From Bradyrhizobium sp. SK17 (GTDB lineage: Bacteria > Pseudomonadota > Alphaproteobacteria > Rhizobiales > Xanthobacteraceae): 64,000 nt of DNA. Location: the NCBI RefSeq assembly GCF_002831585.1, contig NZ_CP025113.1:5161001-5225000 (forward strand), in the 5' to 3' direction. Every line of letters starts with the position of its first letter. The first letter of the stretch is position 1. Below are positions 8,328-19,352 of the stretch, in pieces. The position numbers and the translations under genes are program-made. Under the pieces are notes generated by a model that saw nothing but the letters and a program-made list of their open reading frames with translations, had not been told where the DNA came from and ran no database searches.

Positions 8328-11300
8328 ATGACGCTCTCCGAGCTCTGCATCCGCCGCCCGGTCATGACGACGCTGATCACGGCGTCGATCATCGCATTCG
8401 GCGTGTTCGGCTTCCGCCTGCTGCCGGTCTCGGCACTGCCCAAGGTGGATTTCCCGACGATTGCGGTCACCGCGACCTTGCCAGGCGCCAGCGCCGACAC
8501 CATGGCCGCCTCGGTCGCCGGCATCATCGAACGCCAGCTCTCGACCATCGCCGGCATCTCCTCGATGTCCTCGAACTCGTCGCAGGGCACCAGCGTCATC
8601 ACCATCCAGTTCGACCTCAACCGCAGCATCGATGCGGCCGCGCTCGACGTGCAGACGGCGCTGACGATCGCGCAGCGCAGGCTGCCGATCGAGATGACGA
8701 TCCCGCCGAGCTTCCGGAAAGTGAACCCGGCAGATTTCCCGGTGCTGTTCGTCTCGCTGGGGTCGGCGACGCTGCCGCTGTCGAGCGTCAACGAGTACGG
8801 CGACATCACGATCGGGCAGGCGCTGTCGCAGCTGCCCGGCGTTGCGCAGGTCCTGATCTACGGTGCGCAGAAATTTGCGATCCGGGTCCAGGCCGATCCG
8901 GAGGCCGCCGCCGCCCGCGGTGTCTCGATGGAGGATATCCGCGCCGCGGTGTCGCGGGCCAATTCCTCGACCCCGGTCGGCACGCTGAACGGCCCCAAGC
9001 AGGATGTCGCGCTGCAGGCTTCCGGCCAGATGGACAAGGCGGCCGACTACCGCCAGATCTACGTCGCCTGGCGCAACGGCTCGCCAGTCCGCCTCGACGA
9101 GATCGCCAAGGTCTATGACAGCGTCGAGAACGACAAGATCGCGACCTGGATGAACGACGAGCGGGCGATCGTGCTCGCGATCCAGAAACAGCCCGACGCC
9201 AATACCGTCGCGGTGGTCGATGCCGTGCTCGCGAAGCTGCCGTCGCTGCGCGCCGCGATCCCGCCCTCGGTGACCATGCAGGTCATGATGGACCGTTCGG
9301 TCTCGATCCGGCAGGCGGTCAGCGACGTCGAGGAGACCCTGCTGATCGCGATCGCGCTGGTGATCCTCGTGATCTTCCTGTTCCTGCGCTCGGCATCGGC
9401 GACCTTCATTCCGGCGCTCGCGGTGCCAATCTCGCTGTTCGGCACTTGCGCGGTGATGTACGCGCTGGACTACTCGATCAACAACATGACGCTGCTGGCG
9501 CTGACGCTCTCGGTCGGTTTCGTGGTCGACGACGCCATCGTCATGCTGGAGAACATCGTCCGCCATATCGAGCACGGCATGAAGCCGTTCGAGGCGGCGC
9601 TGAAGGGCGCCCGTGAGATCGGCTTCACCATCATCTCGATCACCTTCTCGCTGATCGCCGTATTCATCCCGGTGCTGCTGATGGGCGGCATCGTCGGCCG
9701 CGTGTTCCGCGAATTCGCGGTCACCATCTCGGTCGCGATCATCGTCTCCGGCTTCGTGTCGCTGACCTTGACGCCGATGCTGTGCGCCCGCGTGCTGCGC
9801 GCGCATGACGCGGCCAAACGGCCGAACATCGTGCTGCGGGCGTTCGAGGCGATGTTCGAGGCCTGGCTGCGGGCCTATGAATGGGCGCTGGACTGGGTGT
9901 TGGCCAGGAAGGCCCTGATGCTCGCGGTGACGCTCGCGACGCTCGGCGGCACCTTCTATCTCTACATGCTGGTGCCGAAGGGCTTCTTCCCGCAGGAGGA
10001 CACCGGCTTCCTGATCGGCGTGACGGAGGCGGCGACCGACACCTCGTTCGAGGCGATGAAGGTGCGCCAGCAGGCGCTGGTCGAGGTGCTGCGGACCGAT
10101 CCGGCGATCGACTATGTGAATTCCACCGTCGGCTCCGGCGGTCCCAATCCGACCACCAACTACGGCCGGCTGTTCATCGCACTGAAGCCGCAGAAGACCC
10201 GCGACAATGCCAGCGTCGTGATCGGCCGGCTGCGTCAGAAGGCGCGCGAGATTCCGGGCATGCAGGCATTCTTCCAGAGCGTGCAGAACCTCAACATCGG
10301 CGGCCGCATCTCGAAGAGCCAGTATCAGTATGTGATGCAGAGCGGCGACACCGAGTCGCTGTACCGGTTGGCGCCTGAGATGCGCGACAAGATCGAGAAG
10401 ATCCCGGGCCTGCTCGACGTCACCACCGATCTTTACATCAAGAACCCGCAGATGACGGTCGACATCGACCGCGAGAAGGCGGCGGTCTACGGCGTCACCG
10501 TCGATCAGGTCCGCAACCAGCTCTACAACGCCTATGGTTCGCGGCAGGTCGGCACCATCTACATGCCGTCGAACGACTACCAGATCATCCTGGAGGTGCA
10601 GCCGCAATTCCGGGTCGATCCGTCCGACCTGTCAAAACTCTACATGAAGACCGGGAGCGGCCAGACCATCCCGCTCGACGCGGTGGCACGGCTGGTGCCG
10701 ACGGTCGGCCCGTTGCAGATCAACCACCAGGGCCAGCAGCCGGCGGTGACCATCTCGTTCAATCTCGCGCCGGGCAATTCGCTGGGCTATGCGGTCGACA
10801 AGATCACTGAGCTCGAGCAGAATTCGAACCTGCCGCCGACGATCGCGACCGGCTTTTCCGGCACCGCGCAGGTGTTCCAGGATTCGCTGCGCGGGCAGGG
10901 CGTCCTGATCCTCGCCGCGGTGTTCGCGGCCTTCGTGATCCTCGGCATCCTCTACGAGAGCTTCATCCATCCGATCACCATCATCTCGGGCCTGCCGTCG
11001 GCCGGCATCGGCGCGATCCTGACGCTGATGCTGTTCGGCATGGAGCTGTCGGTGATTGCGATGATCGGCATCGTGATGCTGGTCGGCATCGTCAAGAAGA
11101 ACGCGATCATGATGGTCGACTTCGCGCTGGAGCGCCGCCGCGTCGGCTTGAGTGCCGAGCACGCGATCCGCGAGGCGGCGTTGCTGCGTTTCCGCCCGAT
11201 CATGATGACGACGTTCGCGGCGATCTTCGGCACGCTGCCGATCGCGCTCGGCGCGGGCGCCGGCGCCGAGCTGCGTCAGCCGCTCGGCGTCGCCGTGGTC

Positions 11301-11456
11301 GGCGGCCTCTGCGTGTCGCAACTGTTGACGCTGTTCATCACGCCGGTGATCTATATCTATCTGGACCGCATCGACCGCAAGTTGCGGCGCAAGCTCGACC
11401 CGCAGGCAGACGCCACCGGTGACGTCGATCGCCCGCAGGTGGTCGCGGCGGAGTAG
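8328..11456 (+). CDS. RND multidrug efflux permease (MdtB/MdtC-like)
   Basis: A 1042-residue inner-membrane proton-driven pump of the hydrophobe/amphiphile efflux family. Twelve helices are expected in the usual arrangement: TM1 after RRPVMTTLI, a large periplasmic loop, TM2-6, a second loop and TM7-12. The proton-relay pair is present in TM4 (SVGFVVDDAIVMLENI), and the TM10 lysine in GIVKKNAIMMVDF. Motifs such as PKGFFPQEDTGF and the general sequence resemble MdtB/MdtC more than AcrB. The substrate cannot be read from the sequence. It forms an operon with the adaptor upstream and converges on erpA. Confidence 0.93.
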   Translation: MTLSELCIRRPVMTTLITASIIAFGVFGFRLLPVSALPKVDFPTIAVTATLPGASADTMAASVAGIIERQLSTIAGISSMSSNSSQGTSVITIQFDLNRSIDAAALDVQTALTIAQRRLPIEMTIPPSFRKVNPADFPVLFVSLGSATLPLSSVNEYGDITIGQALSQLPGVAQVLIYGAQKFAIRVQADPEAAAARGVSMEDIRAAVSRANSSTPVGTLNGPKQDVALQASGQMDKAADYRQIYVAWRNGSPVRLDEIAKVYDSVENDKIATWMNDERAIVLAIQKQPDANTVAVVDAVLAKLPSLRAAIPPSVTMQVMMDRSVSIRQAVSDVEETLLIAIALVILVIFLFLRSASATFIPALAVPISLFGTCAVMYALDYSINNMTLLALTLSVGFVVDDAIVMLENIVRHIEHGMKPFEAALKGAREIGFTIISITFSLIAVFIPVLLMGGIVGRVFREFAVTISVAIIVSGFVSLTLTPMLCARVLRAHDAAKRPNIVLRAFEAMFEAWLRAYEWALDWVLARKALMLAVTLATLGGTFYLYMLVPKGFFPQEDTGFLIGVTEAATDTSFEAMKVRQQALVEVLRTDPAIDYVNSTVGSGGPNPTTNYGRLFIALKPQKTRDNASVVIGRLRQKAREIPGMQAFFQSVQNLNIGGRISKSQYQYVMQSGDTESLYRLAPEMRDKIEKIPGLLDVTTDLYIKNPQMTVDIDREKAAVYGVTVDQVRNQLYNAYGSRQVGTIYMPSNDYQIILEVQPQFRVDPSDLSKLYMKTGSGQTIPLDAVARLVPTVGPLQINHQGQQPAVTISFNLAPGNSLGYAVDKITELEQNSNLPPTIATGFSGTAQVFQDSLRGQGVLILAAVFAAFVILGILYESFIHPITIISGLPSAGIGAILTLMLFGMELSVIAMIGIVMLVGIVKKNAIMMVDFALERRRVGLSAEHAIREAALLRFRPIMMTTFAAIFGTLPIALGAGAGAELRQPLGVAVVGGLCVSQLLTLFITPVIYIYLDRIDRKLRRKLDPQADATGDVDRPQVVAAE

Positions 11457-11466
11457 GTGGAGGCGG

Positions 11467-11796
11467 CTAGATCGAAAAGCTGGTGCCGCAGCCGCAGGAG
11501 GCGGTCGCGTTCGGGTTGACGACGCGGAACGAGGCGCCGATCAGGTCGTCGACGAAGTCGACTTCCGAGCCCGCGAGGAACGGGACCGAGGCGGGATCGA
11601 TCAGCACCACGGCGCTGTCGCGCTCGATCACCAGATCGTCATCGGCCTGGGTGCGTTCGACGTCGAACTTGTACTGGAAACCGGAGCAGCCGCCGCCCTC
11701 GACCGAAATGCGCAGCTTGGCGCCGTCGCCTTCCTTGCTGAGGATCTGCCCGATACGGCGGGCGGCCCGTTCGCTGACAGTGATGGCAGCAGTCAT
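11467..11796 (-). CDS. erpA: Iron-sulfur cluster insertion protein, ErpA/IscA family
   Basis: A 109-residue A-type carrier that delivers iron-sulfur clusters to apoproteins. The three conserved cysteines are present: GGGCSGFQY and the C-terminal CGCG. The ATG at 11796 gives the family-typical MTAAITVSERAARRI, with a CGGAGA ribosome site upstream; longer in-frame starts add unrelated residues. It is divergent from dgt, a pairing seen in many alphaproteobacteria. Confidence 0.9.
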   Translation of the reverse strand: MTAAITVSERAARRIGQILSKEGDGAKLRISVEGGGCSGFQYKFDVERTQADDDLVIERDSAVVLIDPASVPFLAGSEVDFVDDLIGASFRVVNPNATASCGCGTSFSI

Positions 11797-11934
11797 GTTC
11801 GGTCTCCGAAACCCTGTTTGAGCGCGATCTGATCGGATCATGCCCGGCGTCATACCCAATTCATTTGGTCCGCCGCCTCAGACATAGTTAAGTGCGTCGG
11901 ACCATGGAATCAAATGGATAAGGACTAAAATACT

Positions 11935-13143
11935 GTGTCGGTCGGAATGGCTGCCCCCCGCGCGCCTTATGCCTGCGACCCCGACCGCAGCCGGGGCCGG
12001 CTGGTCACGGAGCCGCCGAGCCGGACCCGCAGCCCGTTCCGGCGCGACTGCGACCGGGTGATCCACTCGACCGCGTTCCGCCGCCTCAAGCACAAGACCC
12101 AGGTGTTCGTCTTCCACGAGGGCGATCATTACCGCACCCGGCTGACCCATTCGCTGGAGGTCGCGCAGATCGCCCGCGCGCTGGCGCGCCAGCTCGGCGT
12201 CGACGAGGATCTGACCGAGACGCTGGCCCTCGCGCACGATCTCGGCCACCCGCCGTTCGGGCATGCCGGGGAGCGGGCGCTCGACGCATGCCTGAAGGAT
12301 GATGGCGGCTTCGACCACAATGCGCAGACGCTGCGGGTCGTCACCTCGCTGGAGCACCGCTATCCCGAGTTCGGCGGGCTCAACCTGACCTGGGAATCGC
12401 TCGAGGGCATCGTCAAGCACAACGGGCCGCTGACCGAGCGCAACGGCGCACCGGCCGGGCGCTACCGGGAGGGCGGCATTCCGGTCGGGATCGCCGACTA
12501 CAACAAGACCTACGACCTCGAGCTCTGGAGCTATGCCTCGCTCGAGGCGCAGATCGCGGCCTTCGCCGACGACATCGCCTATGATGCGCACGATATCGAC
12601 GACGGCCTGCGCGCCGGCCTGTTCGCGGTCGACGACCTCAAGGAGATGCCGCTGACCGCTGAGATCATCGCCGCGATCGACCGGCACTATCCCGATCTCG
12701 ACGAGGTCCGGCGCGGCGCCGAACTGGTCCGTCAGTTGATCTCGCATTTCATCAATGGCGTGTTCACGGAGGCGAGCCGGCGGCTTGCGGCGGCCCAGCC
12801 GCAATCCGCCCACGACGTCCGCAACCACAATACTCCGCTGATTGCGTTCCCGTCCGACGTGGCCGGGCAGGAGGCGGCGATCAAGGCGTTCCTGTACCGG
12901 CGGATGTATCGCCACCAGCGGGTGATGCTGGTGATGCGGGAGGCGGAGCAGGTGGTGCGCAATCTGTTCGAGCGCTACCGGCAGTCGCCGGAAGATTTGC
13001 CGGCGGAATGGGTCGAGGGGAGCGCGGAGGAGACCGCCAGCGCGCGGAACAGGCGGATCGGCAATTTCATTGCCGGGATGACCGACCGTTTCGCCCTGAT
13101 CGAACACCAAAGGCTTTTTGACTCGACCCCGGATTTGCGTTAG
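11935..13143 (+). CDS. dgt: Deoxyguanosinetriphosphate triphosphohydrolase-like protein
   Basis: A 402-residue HD-domain enzyme predicted to remove triphosphate from dNTPs. Metal-binding HD motifs are seen as [14 protein letters not shown] and [16 protein letters not shown], with a later [13 protein letters not shown] carrying the final Asp. The GTG at 11935 is preferred because AAGGA sits ten bases upstream; an ATG four codons later is less well placed. It lies just before argS with nine bases between them. Confidence 0.92.
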   Translation: MSVGMAAPRAPYACDPDRSRGRLVTEPPSRTRSPFRRDCDRVIHSTAFRRLKHKTQVFVFHEGDHYRTRLTHSLEVAQIARALARQLGVDEDLTETLALAHDLGHPPFGHAGERALDACLKDDGGFDHNAQTLRVVTSLEHRYPEFGGLNLTWESLEGIVKHNGPLTERNGAPAGRYREGGIPVGIADYNKTYDLELWSYASLEAQIAAFADDIAYDAHDIDDGLRAGLFAVDDLKEMPLTAEIIAAIDRHYPDLDEVRRGAELVRQLISHFINGVFTEASRRLAAAQPQSAHDVRNHNTPLIAFPSDVAGQEAAIKAFLYRRMYRHQRVMLVMREAEQVVRNLFERYRQSPEDLPAEWVEGSAEETASARNRRIGNFIAGMTDRFALIEHQRLFDSTPDLR

Positions 13144-13152
13144 CGCCCTGCC

Positions 13153-14949
13153 ATGGCCGACACCACTGCTTCACCGCACCTCTTTGCCGACATGCTGACG
13201 CGCGTGCACGCGATCTGTGCCGCGGTCGCCGCCGAGGACAACTGGCCCGCGGGCATCGATCTGACGCGCGTCGTGGTGGAGCCGCCGCGCGACGCCAGCC
13301 ATGGCGACATGGCGACCAATGCCGCGATGGTGCTCGCCAAGGATGCCAAGGCCAAGCCGCGCGAGCTCGCCGACAAGATCGCCGAGCGGCTGCGCGCCGA
13401 TGCGCTGGTGGCCTCGGTCGACGTCGCCGGGCCCGGCTTCATCAATTTGACCTTGAAGCCGCAGGTCTGGGCGGACGCGCTGCGCGCCGTGCTGGCCGCC
13501 GGCTCCGCTTACGGACGCAGTGACATCGGCAAGGCCGAGAAGGTCAATGTCGAATACGTCTCGGCCAATCCGACCGGGCCGATGCATGTCGGCCATTGCC
13601 GTGGCGCCGTGTTCGGCGACGCGCTGTGCAGCCTGCTGCAATTCGCGGGCTACGACGTCTGCCGCGAATACTACATCAACGACGCCGGTGCGCAGGTCGA
13701 CGTGCTGGCACGCTCGGCGTTTCTGCGCTACCGCGAGGCGCTGGGGCAGGACATCGGCGCGATCCCGGAAGGGCTTTACCCCGGCGATTACCTCGTGCCG
13801 GTCGGCGAAGCGCTCGCCAAGGAGCATGGCGAGAAGCTGCTCGACATGAAGGAAGCCGAGTGGCTGCCGATCGTGCGCGACAAGGCGATCGCCATGATGA
13901 TGGAGATGATCAAGGGCGATCTCGCCGCGCTCAACATCCATCACGACGTGTTCTTCTCCGAGCGCTCGCTGATCACCTCGGGCAACAACAAGGTCGCCGA
14001 GACCATCGACTTCCTGCGCGCCAAGGGCGACATCTATGAGGGGCGCCTGCCGCCGCCGAAGGGCAAGCCGGTCGAGGATTACGAGGACCGCGAGCAGTCG
14101 CTGTTCCGCGCCACCGCCTATGGCGACGACGTTGATCGGCCGCTGATCAAGTCGGACGGTTCGTACACCTATTTCGCATCCGACATCGCCAACCATCGCA
14201 ACAAGTTCGAGCGGGGCTTCACCAACCTGATCGACGTGTTTGGCGCCGATCATGGCGGCTACATCAAGCGCATGCAGGCAGCCGTGAAGGCCGTGACCGC
14301 GGGCAAGGCCGTGCTCGACGTCAAGATCGTGCAGCTCGTGAAGCTGCTGCGCGACGGCGAGCCGGTGAAGATGTCGAAACGGTCAGGCGATTTCGTCACG
14401 CTGCGTGAGGTCGTCGACGAGGTCGGCTCCGACGCCGTCCGGTTCATGATGCTGTTCCGCAAGAACGATGCGGTGCTCGATTTCGACCTCGCCAAGGTGA
14501 TCGAGCAGTCCAAGGACAACGCCGTCTTCTACGTCCAGTACGGCCACGCCCGCGGCCACTCGATCTTCCGCAACGCGCGGGAGGAAGCGGTTCCGGACCT
14601 GCCCGAGACCGACGACGCCCGGCTGGCCTATCTCCGTAGTGCTGCGGTCGAACGGTTGACCGATCCGGCCGAGCTCGATTTGCTGAAGCGGCTTGCGCTT
14701 TATCCGCGGATGATCGAGGCTGCGGCGGCGGCACATGAGCCGCACCGAATCGCTTTTTATCTATATGATTTGGCCAGTGAATTTCACGCGCTTTGGACGA
14801 GGGGGCGGGATTTGCCCTATTTACGCTTCATTATCAATAATGATGCAGAGATCACGAGGGCGCGACTGGCAATGGTTCAGGGCGTCGTCTCGGTTCTGGC
14901 ATCGGGCTTAGCTGTACTAGGCGTCCACGCTCCGACCGAGATGCGGTAG
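13153..14949 (+). CDS. argS: Arginyl-tRNA synthetase
   Basis: A 598-residue class I synthetase that charges tRNA-Arg. It carries the HIGH-type motif in [13 protein letters not shown], the KMSK-type motif in [12 protein letters not shown], and a C-terminal DALR anticodon-binding domain. Length is normal for the family. It is the second gene of a run dgt-argS-SPOR-nagZ-scpA-scpB, all plus strand with short gaps. Confidence 0.97.
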   Translation: MADTTASPHLFADMLTRVHAICAAVAAEDNWPAGIDLTRVVVEPPRDASHGDMATNAAMVLAKDAKAKPRELADKIAERLRADALVASVDVAGPGFINLTLKPQVWADALRAVLAAGSAYGRSDIGKAEKVNVEYVSANPTGPMHVGHCRGAVFGDALCSLLQFAGYDVCREYYINDAGAQVDVLARSAFLRYREALGQDIGAIPEGLYPGDYLVPVGEALAKEHGEKLLDMKEAEWLPIVRDKAIAMMMEMIKGDLAALNIHHDVFFSERSLITSGNNKVAETIDFLRAKGDIYEGRLPPPKGKPVEDYEDREQSLFRATAYGDDVDRPLIKSDGSYTYFASDIANHRNKFERGFTNLIDVFGADHGGYIKRMQAAVKAVTAGKAVLDVKIVQLVKLLRDGEPVKMSKRSGDFVTLREVVDEVGSDAVRFMMLFRKNDAVLDFDLAKVIEQSKDNAVFYVQYGHARGHSIFRNAREEAVPDLPETDDARLAYLRSAAVERLTDPAELDLLKRLALYPRMIEAAAAAHEPHRIAFYLYDLASEFHALWTRGRDLPYLRFIINNDAEITRARLAMVQGVVSVLASGLAVLGVHAPTEMR

Positions 14950-15067
14950 GCAGGGGCATTAGGCCCTCACGAGTGGGGATTTGTGAGGGCATCTGGCAGG
15001 GGCCAACTCGTTCGGACCGGCTGTGCCGGCGATCTTGGCGCTGTCCCGAAGGGGATGCATCATCACA

Positions 15068-16540
15068 ATGGCTGATCGATATCAGGACCGACATTTTCCC
15101 GCCGACACGGCACCCAAGGCCGAGAGCGATCCGCTTGCCGAGCTGGCCCGCCTGATCGGCCAGACGGATCCGTTCGGCAGCGCCAACAAGCCGCCGCCGC
15201 ATCCGCTGCAATCGCGCGCCAATGTGCGGCCGCAACAATATCAGCCGCAGGCAGACGAAGAGGATGCGCCGCCCGCCGGCCCGCCGCCCTGGATGAAGCG
15301 CGCGCGGCAGGACGCCGTCGTTCCGCCGCCGGTGCAGCCGCCTGCGCAGCAGCATGTCGATTACGAAGAGCCCGAGCAGGACTACCAGCAGCCGAGCCCG
15401 GTGCATCCGCTGCACCGTTATGCGGCCCAGCAGCCGCAGTCCGCGCCGGCACCGGTCGCGCCCTATCGCGCGGTCGAGCCCGCGCGGCAGGCTGAAGCAT
15501 ATGACGAGGCGGTGCATTACCAGGACGGTGCGCAGGGCCACGATCCGTCGCGCTATGACGACGCGCTCTATGGTCAGCTGGAAGCCGGCGAACAGGACCT
15601 CCAGCGCGATCCGGCCTATCCGGACGATCCCTATGCCTACGAGGCCTATGAGGACGAACCCGAACCGAAGCGACGCAGCAGCGGCCTGATGACGGTTGCT
15701 GCGGTGGTCGCGCTTGCGGTGGTTGGCACCGGCGGCGCGCTCGCCTATCGCAACTATGTCGGCTCGCCCCGCACCGGCGAGCCGCCGATCATCAAGGCCG
15801 ACAACACGCCGACCAAGGTGATCCCGGCGCAGGCCGATACGCCGGCCAAGACGCCCGACCGCATGGCGGCGGGTGACGGCACCGAGAAGATCGTGTCGCG
15901 CGAGGAAACTCCGGTCGACGTCAACTCCAAGGCGGCCGGACCGCGCGTCGTGTTTCCGCCGCTGAATGCCAATGCCAATCCGCCCTCGGCGGCCAGCGTG
16001 CAGACCGCGCAGCCCGCGCCGGCGCCGATCACCGCCAACGGCACGCTGCCGCAGAGCGAGCCGCGCAAGATCCGCACCCTCGCGGTTAAGGGCGACACGC
16101 CTGACGCGGCCCAGGCCGCGCCGACGCGGTCGATGGCCGCCGCAAGGCCGCCGGTGTCACGCGGCAATCCGTCCGCGGCAAACGCCAGCGTCAACGCGCC
16201 GCTGTCGCTTGCCCCTGGTCAGGCCGATGCAGCTCCGGCCGCGCCGCCGACCCGGATGGCATCCACCACGACCGCCTCGGTTGGCGGCGGTGGATACCTG
16301 GTCCAGGTGTCGTCGCAGAAGAACGAGGCCGACGCTCAGGCGTCCTACCGGACGTTGCAGGGCAAGTATCGCAACGTGCTTGGCTCGCAGCCTTTGGTGG
16401 TGAAACGCGTCGATCTCGGCGAGAAGGGCGTCTATTACCGCGCCTTTGCCGGCCCGTTCGCGTCATCGGACGAGGCGAGCCAGCTTTGCAAGAGCCTGAT
16501 GTCGGCCGGTGGGCCGCAATGCCTCATCCAAAGAAATTAA
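15068..16540 (+). CDS. SPOR-domain cell-envelope protein
   Basis: A 490-residue bitopic protein. Residues 1-200 are cytoplasmic, low-complexity and rich in Pro, Gln and acidic residues. One membrane helix lies at about 206-228 (LMTVAAVVALAVVGTGGALA). A long Pro/Ala-rich periplasmic linker leads to a C-terminal SPOR domain (about 412-490, YLVQVSSQKNEADAQ to GPQCLI). SPOR domains bind denuded septal peptidoglycan, so a role in division like FtsN is likely but unproven. The ATG at 15068 is chosen over an in-frame ATG at 15023 because MADRYQDRHF is the natural N-terminus. It is followed by nagZ, another peptidoglycan gene. Confidence 0.85.
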   Translation: MADRYQDRHFPADTAPKAESDPLAELARLIGQTDPFGSANKPPPHPLQSRANVRPQQYQPQADEEDAPPAGPPPWMKRARQDAVVPPPVQPPAQQHVDYEEPEQDYQQPSPVHPLHRYAAQQPQSAPAPVAPYRAVEPARQAEAYDEAVHYQDGAQGHDPSRYDDALYGQLEAGEQDLQRDPAYPDDPYAYEAYEDEPEPKRRSSGLMTVAAVVALAVVGTGGALAYRNYVGSPRTGEPPIIKADNTPTKVIPAQADTPAKTPDRMAAGDGTEKIVSREETPVDVNSKAAGPRVVFPPLNANANPPSAASVQTAQPAPAPITANGTLPQSEPRKIRTLAVKGDTPDAAQAAPTRSMAAARPPVSRGNPSAANASVNAPLSLAPGQADAAPAAPPTRMASTTTASVGGGGYLVQVSSQKNEADAQASYRTLQGKYRNVLGSQPLVVKRVDLGEKGVYYRAFAGPFASSDEASQLCKSLMSAGGPQCLIQRN

Positions 16541-16586
16541 CGGCCGTTTCCTTGACCCGTGAGCCGCATACGGCCTAATCGGCCGA

Positions 16587-17609
16587 ATGACGAACCGCGC
16601 ATTCATCACGGGCATATCCGGGCTGACCCTCAATGACGCCGAACGCGAATTCATTCGCGCCGAGCGGCCATGGGGCTTCATCCTGTTCAAGCGCAATATC
16701 GAGAATCCTGTCCAAGTGGCAGCTCTCGTTGGGGAACTCAGGTCGGCAGTCGGCGCCGCCGACGCCCCGGTCCTGATCGACCAGGAGGGCGGCCGGGTAC
16801 AACGGCTCGGCCCGCCGCATTGGCCGGTCTATCCGCCGGGCGCGAGTTTTGGCGCACTCTACGACATCGACCCGAAGCTCGGCCTTGCCGCCGCCCGGCT
16901 CAGCTCGCGCCTGATCGCGGCCGATCTGATTGATCTCGGGATCACGGTCGACTGCCTGCCGTTGGCTGACGTTCCTGTGGCGGGCGCAGACGCCGTGATC
17001 GGCAACCGGGCCTATGGGACCGAGCCGGACAAGGTCGCAGCGATCGCCCGCGCGGTCACCGACGGGCTCGAACAGGGCGGCGTGCTGCCGATCCTCAAGC
17101 ATATCCCCGGCCACGGTCGGGCCACCGCGGACAGCCATTTCCGGCTTCCGACGGTCGATACCACCAGGGACGAGCTGGAACGGACCGATTTCGCCGCGTT
17201 CCGGCCGCTGGCGGACCTGCCGATGGCGATGACTGCACATGTTGTGTTTAGCGCGCTGGACCCCGCCCATCCGGCGACGACTTCTGCGACAATCATCGAA
17301 CAGGTGATTCGCGGCCTGATCGGGTTCCAAGGTTTGTTGATGAGTGATGACGTGTCGATGAATGCGCTGGCCGGATCGATCGCCGAACGGACCCGCGCCA
17401 TCGTCACCGCCGGTTGCGACGTGATTCTGCACTGCAACGGCAATCTCGACGAGATGCGCGAGGTCGCGCGGGAGACGCCGGAACTGACCGGCAAGGCGCT
17501 TGAGCGCGCCAGGGCCGCGCTCGCCGCGCGGAGGCAGCCTGAGCCGATCGACCGGCAGGCGGCGCGAGCTGAACTGGATGCGTTGTTGGATCGGGTAGGG
17601 ACGGCATGA
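16587..17609 (+). CDS. nagZ: Beta-N-acetylhexosaminidase (peptidoglycan recycling)
   Basis: A 340-residue cytoplasmic family 3 glycoside hydrolase that removes GlcNAc from muropeptides during wall recycling. Signatures are LIDQEGGRVQRL, KHIPGHGRATADSH (the His-containing NagZ loop acting as acid/base) and LMSDDVSMNAL containing the nucleophile Asp. Length suits Gram-negative NagZ. Its stop overlaps the scpA start in an ATGA arrangement, so translation is probably coupled. Confidence 0.94.
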   Translation: MTNRAFITGISGLTLNDAEREFIRAERPWGFILFKRNIENPVQVAALVGELRSAVGAADAPVLIDQEGGRVQRLGPPHWPVYPPGASFGALYDIDPKLGLAAARLSSRLIAADLIDLGITVDCLPLADVPVAGADAVIGNRAYGTEPDKVAAIARAVTDGLEQGGVLPILKHIPGHGRATADSHFRLPTVDTTRDELERTDFAAFRPLADLPMAMTAHVVFSALDPAHPATTSATIIEQVIRGLIGFQGLLMSDDVSMNALAGSIAERTRAIVTAGCDVILHCNGNLDEMREVARETPELTGKALERARAALAARRQPEPIDRQAARAELDALLDRVGTA

Positions 17610-18427
17610 CCGCTGAAATTCTATCGTTTGATACCGGGCGGCCGGCCGACCTCGCTGATGGCGAACCGGCGCTGGTGGTCGACGTCGAGGGCTATGAAGG
17701 CCCGCTCGACCTGTTGCTCACGCTGGCGCGGCAGCAGAAGGTCGACCTGTCGAAGATCTCGATCCTCGCGCTCGCCGATCAGTATCTTTCGTTCATCGAG
17801 GCGGCGCGCAAGATTCGCCTGGAGCTTGCGGCCGACTATCTGGTGATGGCGGCCTGGCTCGCCTTCCTGAAGTCGCGGCTGCTGCTGCCGGAACCGCCGA
17901 CCGCGGAAGGACCGAGCGCCGAGGAAATGGCGACCGCGCTTGCCAACCAGCTGCGTCGTCTGGAGGCGATCCGCGAGGCGGCGAACCGGCTGATGAACCG
18001 GCCGCAGTTCCAGCGCGATATCTTTCCACGCGGCAATCCGGAAACGATCGCCGAGATCAAGCATCCGAAGTTCACCGCGACTTTGTACGACCTGCTGTCG
18101 GCCTATGCGACGCAGCGTGCGTCACGCGTGCTGACGACGGTCCATCTTGCCAAGCGGACGGTGTGGTCGCTGGCGGAAGCACGCGCTTCGCTGGAGCGGC
18201 TGGTCGGCCTCGCCGAGGACTGGAGCTGCCTCGACGAGTACCTGATGAACTATGTCGCTGATCCCAAGCAGAAGGCGACGGTGTTCGCATCGAGCTTCGC
18301 TGCGGCCCTTGAGCTGGTCCGCGAGGGTGAGATGGAGATCAACCAGAAGCAGGCGTTCGCGCCGATCTATTTCCGAAAGCGTCCAGCGCAAGCCGCCATG
18401 GCGGCGCCGGACCTGTCGGTTGAGTAA
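17606..18427 (+). CDS. scpA: Segregation and condensation protein A
   Basis: A 273-residue kleisin that bridges Smc heads in the chromosome-condensing Smc-ScpAB complex. The N-terminal signature EGYEGPLDLLLTLARQQKVD and the motif AADYLVMAAWLAFLKSRLLL are clear; a winged-helix C-terminus follows. The start overlaps the nagZ stop by four bases. Confidence 0.94.
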   Translation: MTAEILSFDTGRPADLADGEPALVVDVEGYEGPLDLLLTLARQQKVDLSKISILALADQYLSFIEAARKIRLELAADYLVMAAWLAFLKSRLLLPEPPTAEGPSAEEMATALANQLRRLEAIREAANRLMNRPQFQRDIFPRGNPETIAEIKHPKFTATLYDLLSAYATQRASRVLTTVHLAKRTVWSLAEARASLERLVGLAEDWSCLDEYLMNYVADPKQKATVFASSFAAALELVREGEMEINQKQAFAPIYFRKRPAQAAMAAPDLSVE

Positions 18428-18449
18428 GCGGAAGAAGGAGAGCAAGCCC

Positions 18450-19352
18450 ATGGCAAGCTTGGCGGAAGTGCGCAGAGAAGAGCCCGAGGAGGAGGTTTCT
18501 CCTATGGATCCGGTGGCGCGTCCTGAGGAATTGCGGCTCCTGGAAGCCCTGTTGTTTGCATCGGCCGAGCCGGTCGATCAGGCAACGCTGGCAAAGCGGA
18601 TGCCCGACGGCGTCGATATCAAGCTAGCGCTCGCGCAGTTGCAGGCGGAATATGCGCCGCGCGGCGTCAACCTGGTGAAGGTCGCGAACAAGTGGACGTT
18701 CCGCACCGCCGGCGACCTGTCGTGGCTGATGACGCGCGAGAGCACCGAGACCCGCAAGCTGTCGCGTGCGGCGATCGAGGTGCTTGCGATCATCGCCTAT
18801 CACCAGCCGGTGACCCGCGCCGAGATCGAGGAGATTCGCGGCGTGGTGACGTCGAAGGGAACGATCGATGTGCTGCTGGAGACCGGATGGATCCGGCCGC
18901 GCGGCCGTCGCAAGACACCGGGCCGTCCGCTGACCTTCGGCACCACCGACGGATTCCTGTCGCAGTTCAGCCTTGAGGCGCTGGGCGACCTGCCGGGGCT
19001 TGAGGAACTCAAGGGTACTGGCTTGCTCGACTCGCGGCTGCCGACCGGCTTCTCCGTGCCGTCGCCATCGGACGACGCGACGCTGCGCGAGGACGAGGAG
19101 CCGCTCGAGCCCGGCGATACGCTGGAACTGCTGCTGGCGCCGGCCGTCGAGCCGGACGCCGAGGAACCGAAGGCCGAGCCCGAGGCTCCTGGCGAGGTTG
19201 AAGTGACGGCCGAGGCCGAAACGGCTGCCGAGACCGAAGTCGAAGCGGAGATGGCTTCGGAGGTCGACGCGGCTGAGCCCGACGCCGACGAACCGGACCA
19301 GCGCGCCGGCCACGCCGACGATGAGGACGGCGCCGAGGAGAAGGGCGAATAG
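18450..19352 (+). CDS. scpB: Segregation and condensation protein B
   Basis: A 300-residue partner of ScpA. The two winged-helix domains cover about residues 25-200 (LLEALLFASAEPVD, AAIEVLAIIAYHQPVTRAEI, GRRKTPGRPLTFGTT). The last 90 residues are a highly acidic Glu/Ala/Asp-rich tail, longer than in many ScpB proteins and probably disordered. AAGGAG sits nine bases before the ATG at 18450. It lies 22 bases after scpA. Confidence 0.93.
   Translation: MASLAEVRREEPEEEVSPMDPVARPEELRLLEALLFASAEPVDQATLAKRMPDGVDIKLALAQLQAEYAPRGVNLVKVANKWTFRTAGDLSWLMTRESTETRKLSRAAIEVLAIIAYHQPVTRAEIEEIRGVVTSKGTIDVLLETGWIRPRGRRKTPGRPLTFGTTDGFLSQFSLEALGDLPGLEELKGTGLLDSRLPTGFSVPSPSDDATLREDEEPLEPGDTLELLLAPAVEPDAEEPKAEPEAPGEVEVTAEAETAAETEVEAEMASEVDAAEPDADEPDQRAGHADDEDGAEEKGE

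Noticed and set aside
8223..10607. A 794-codon open frame on the minus strand
   Set aside because: It lies antisense to the RND permease gene. Its translation is repetitive in Arg, Asp and His and shows no domain; it is a by-product of high GC.
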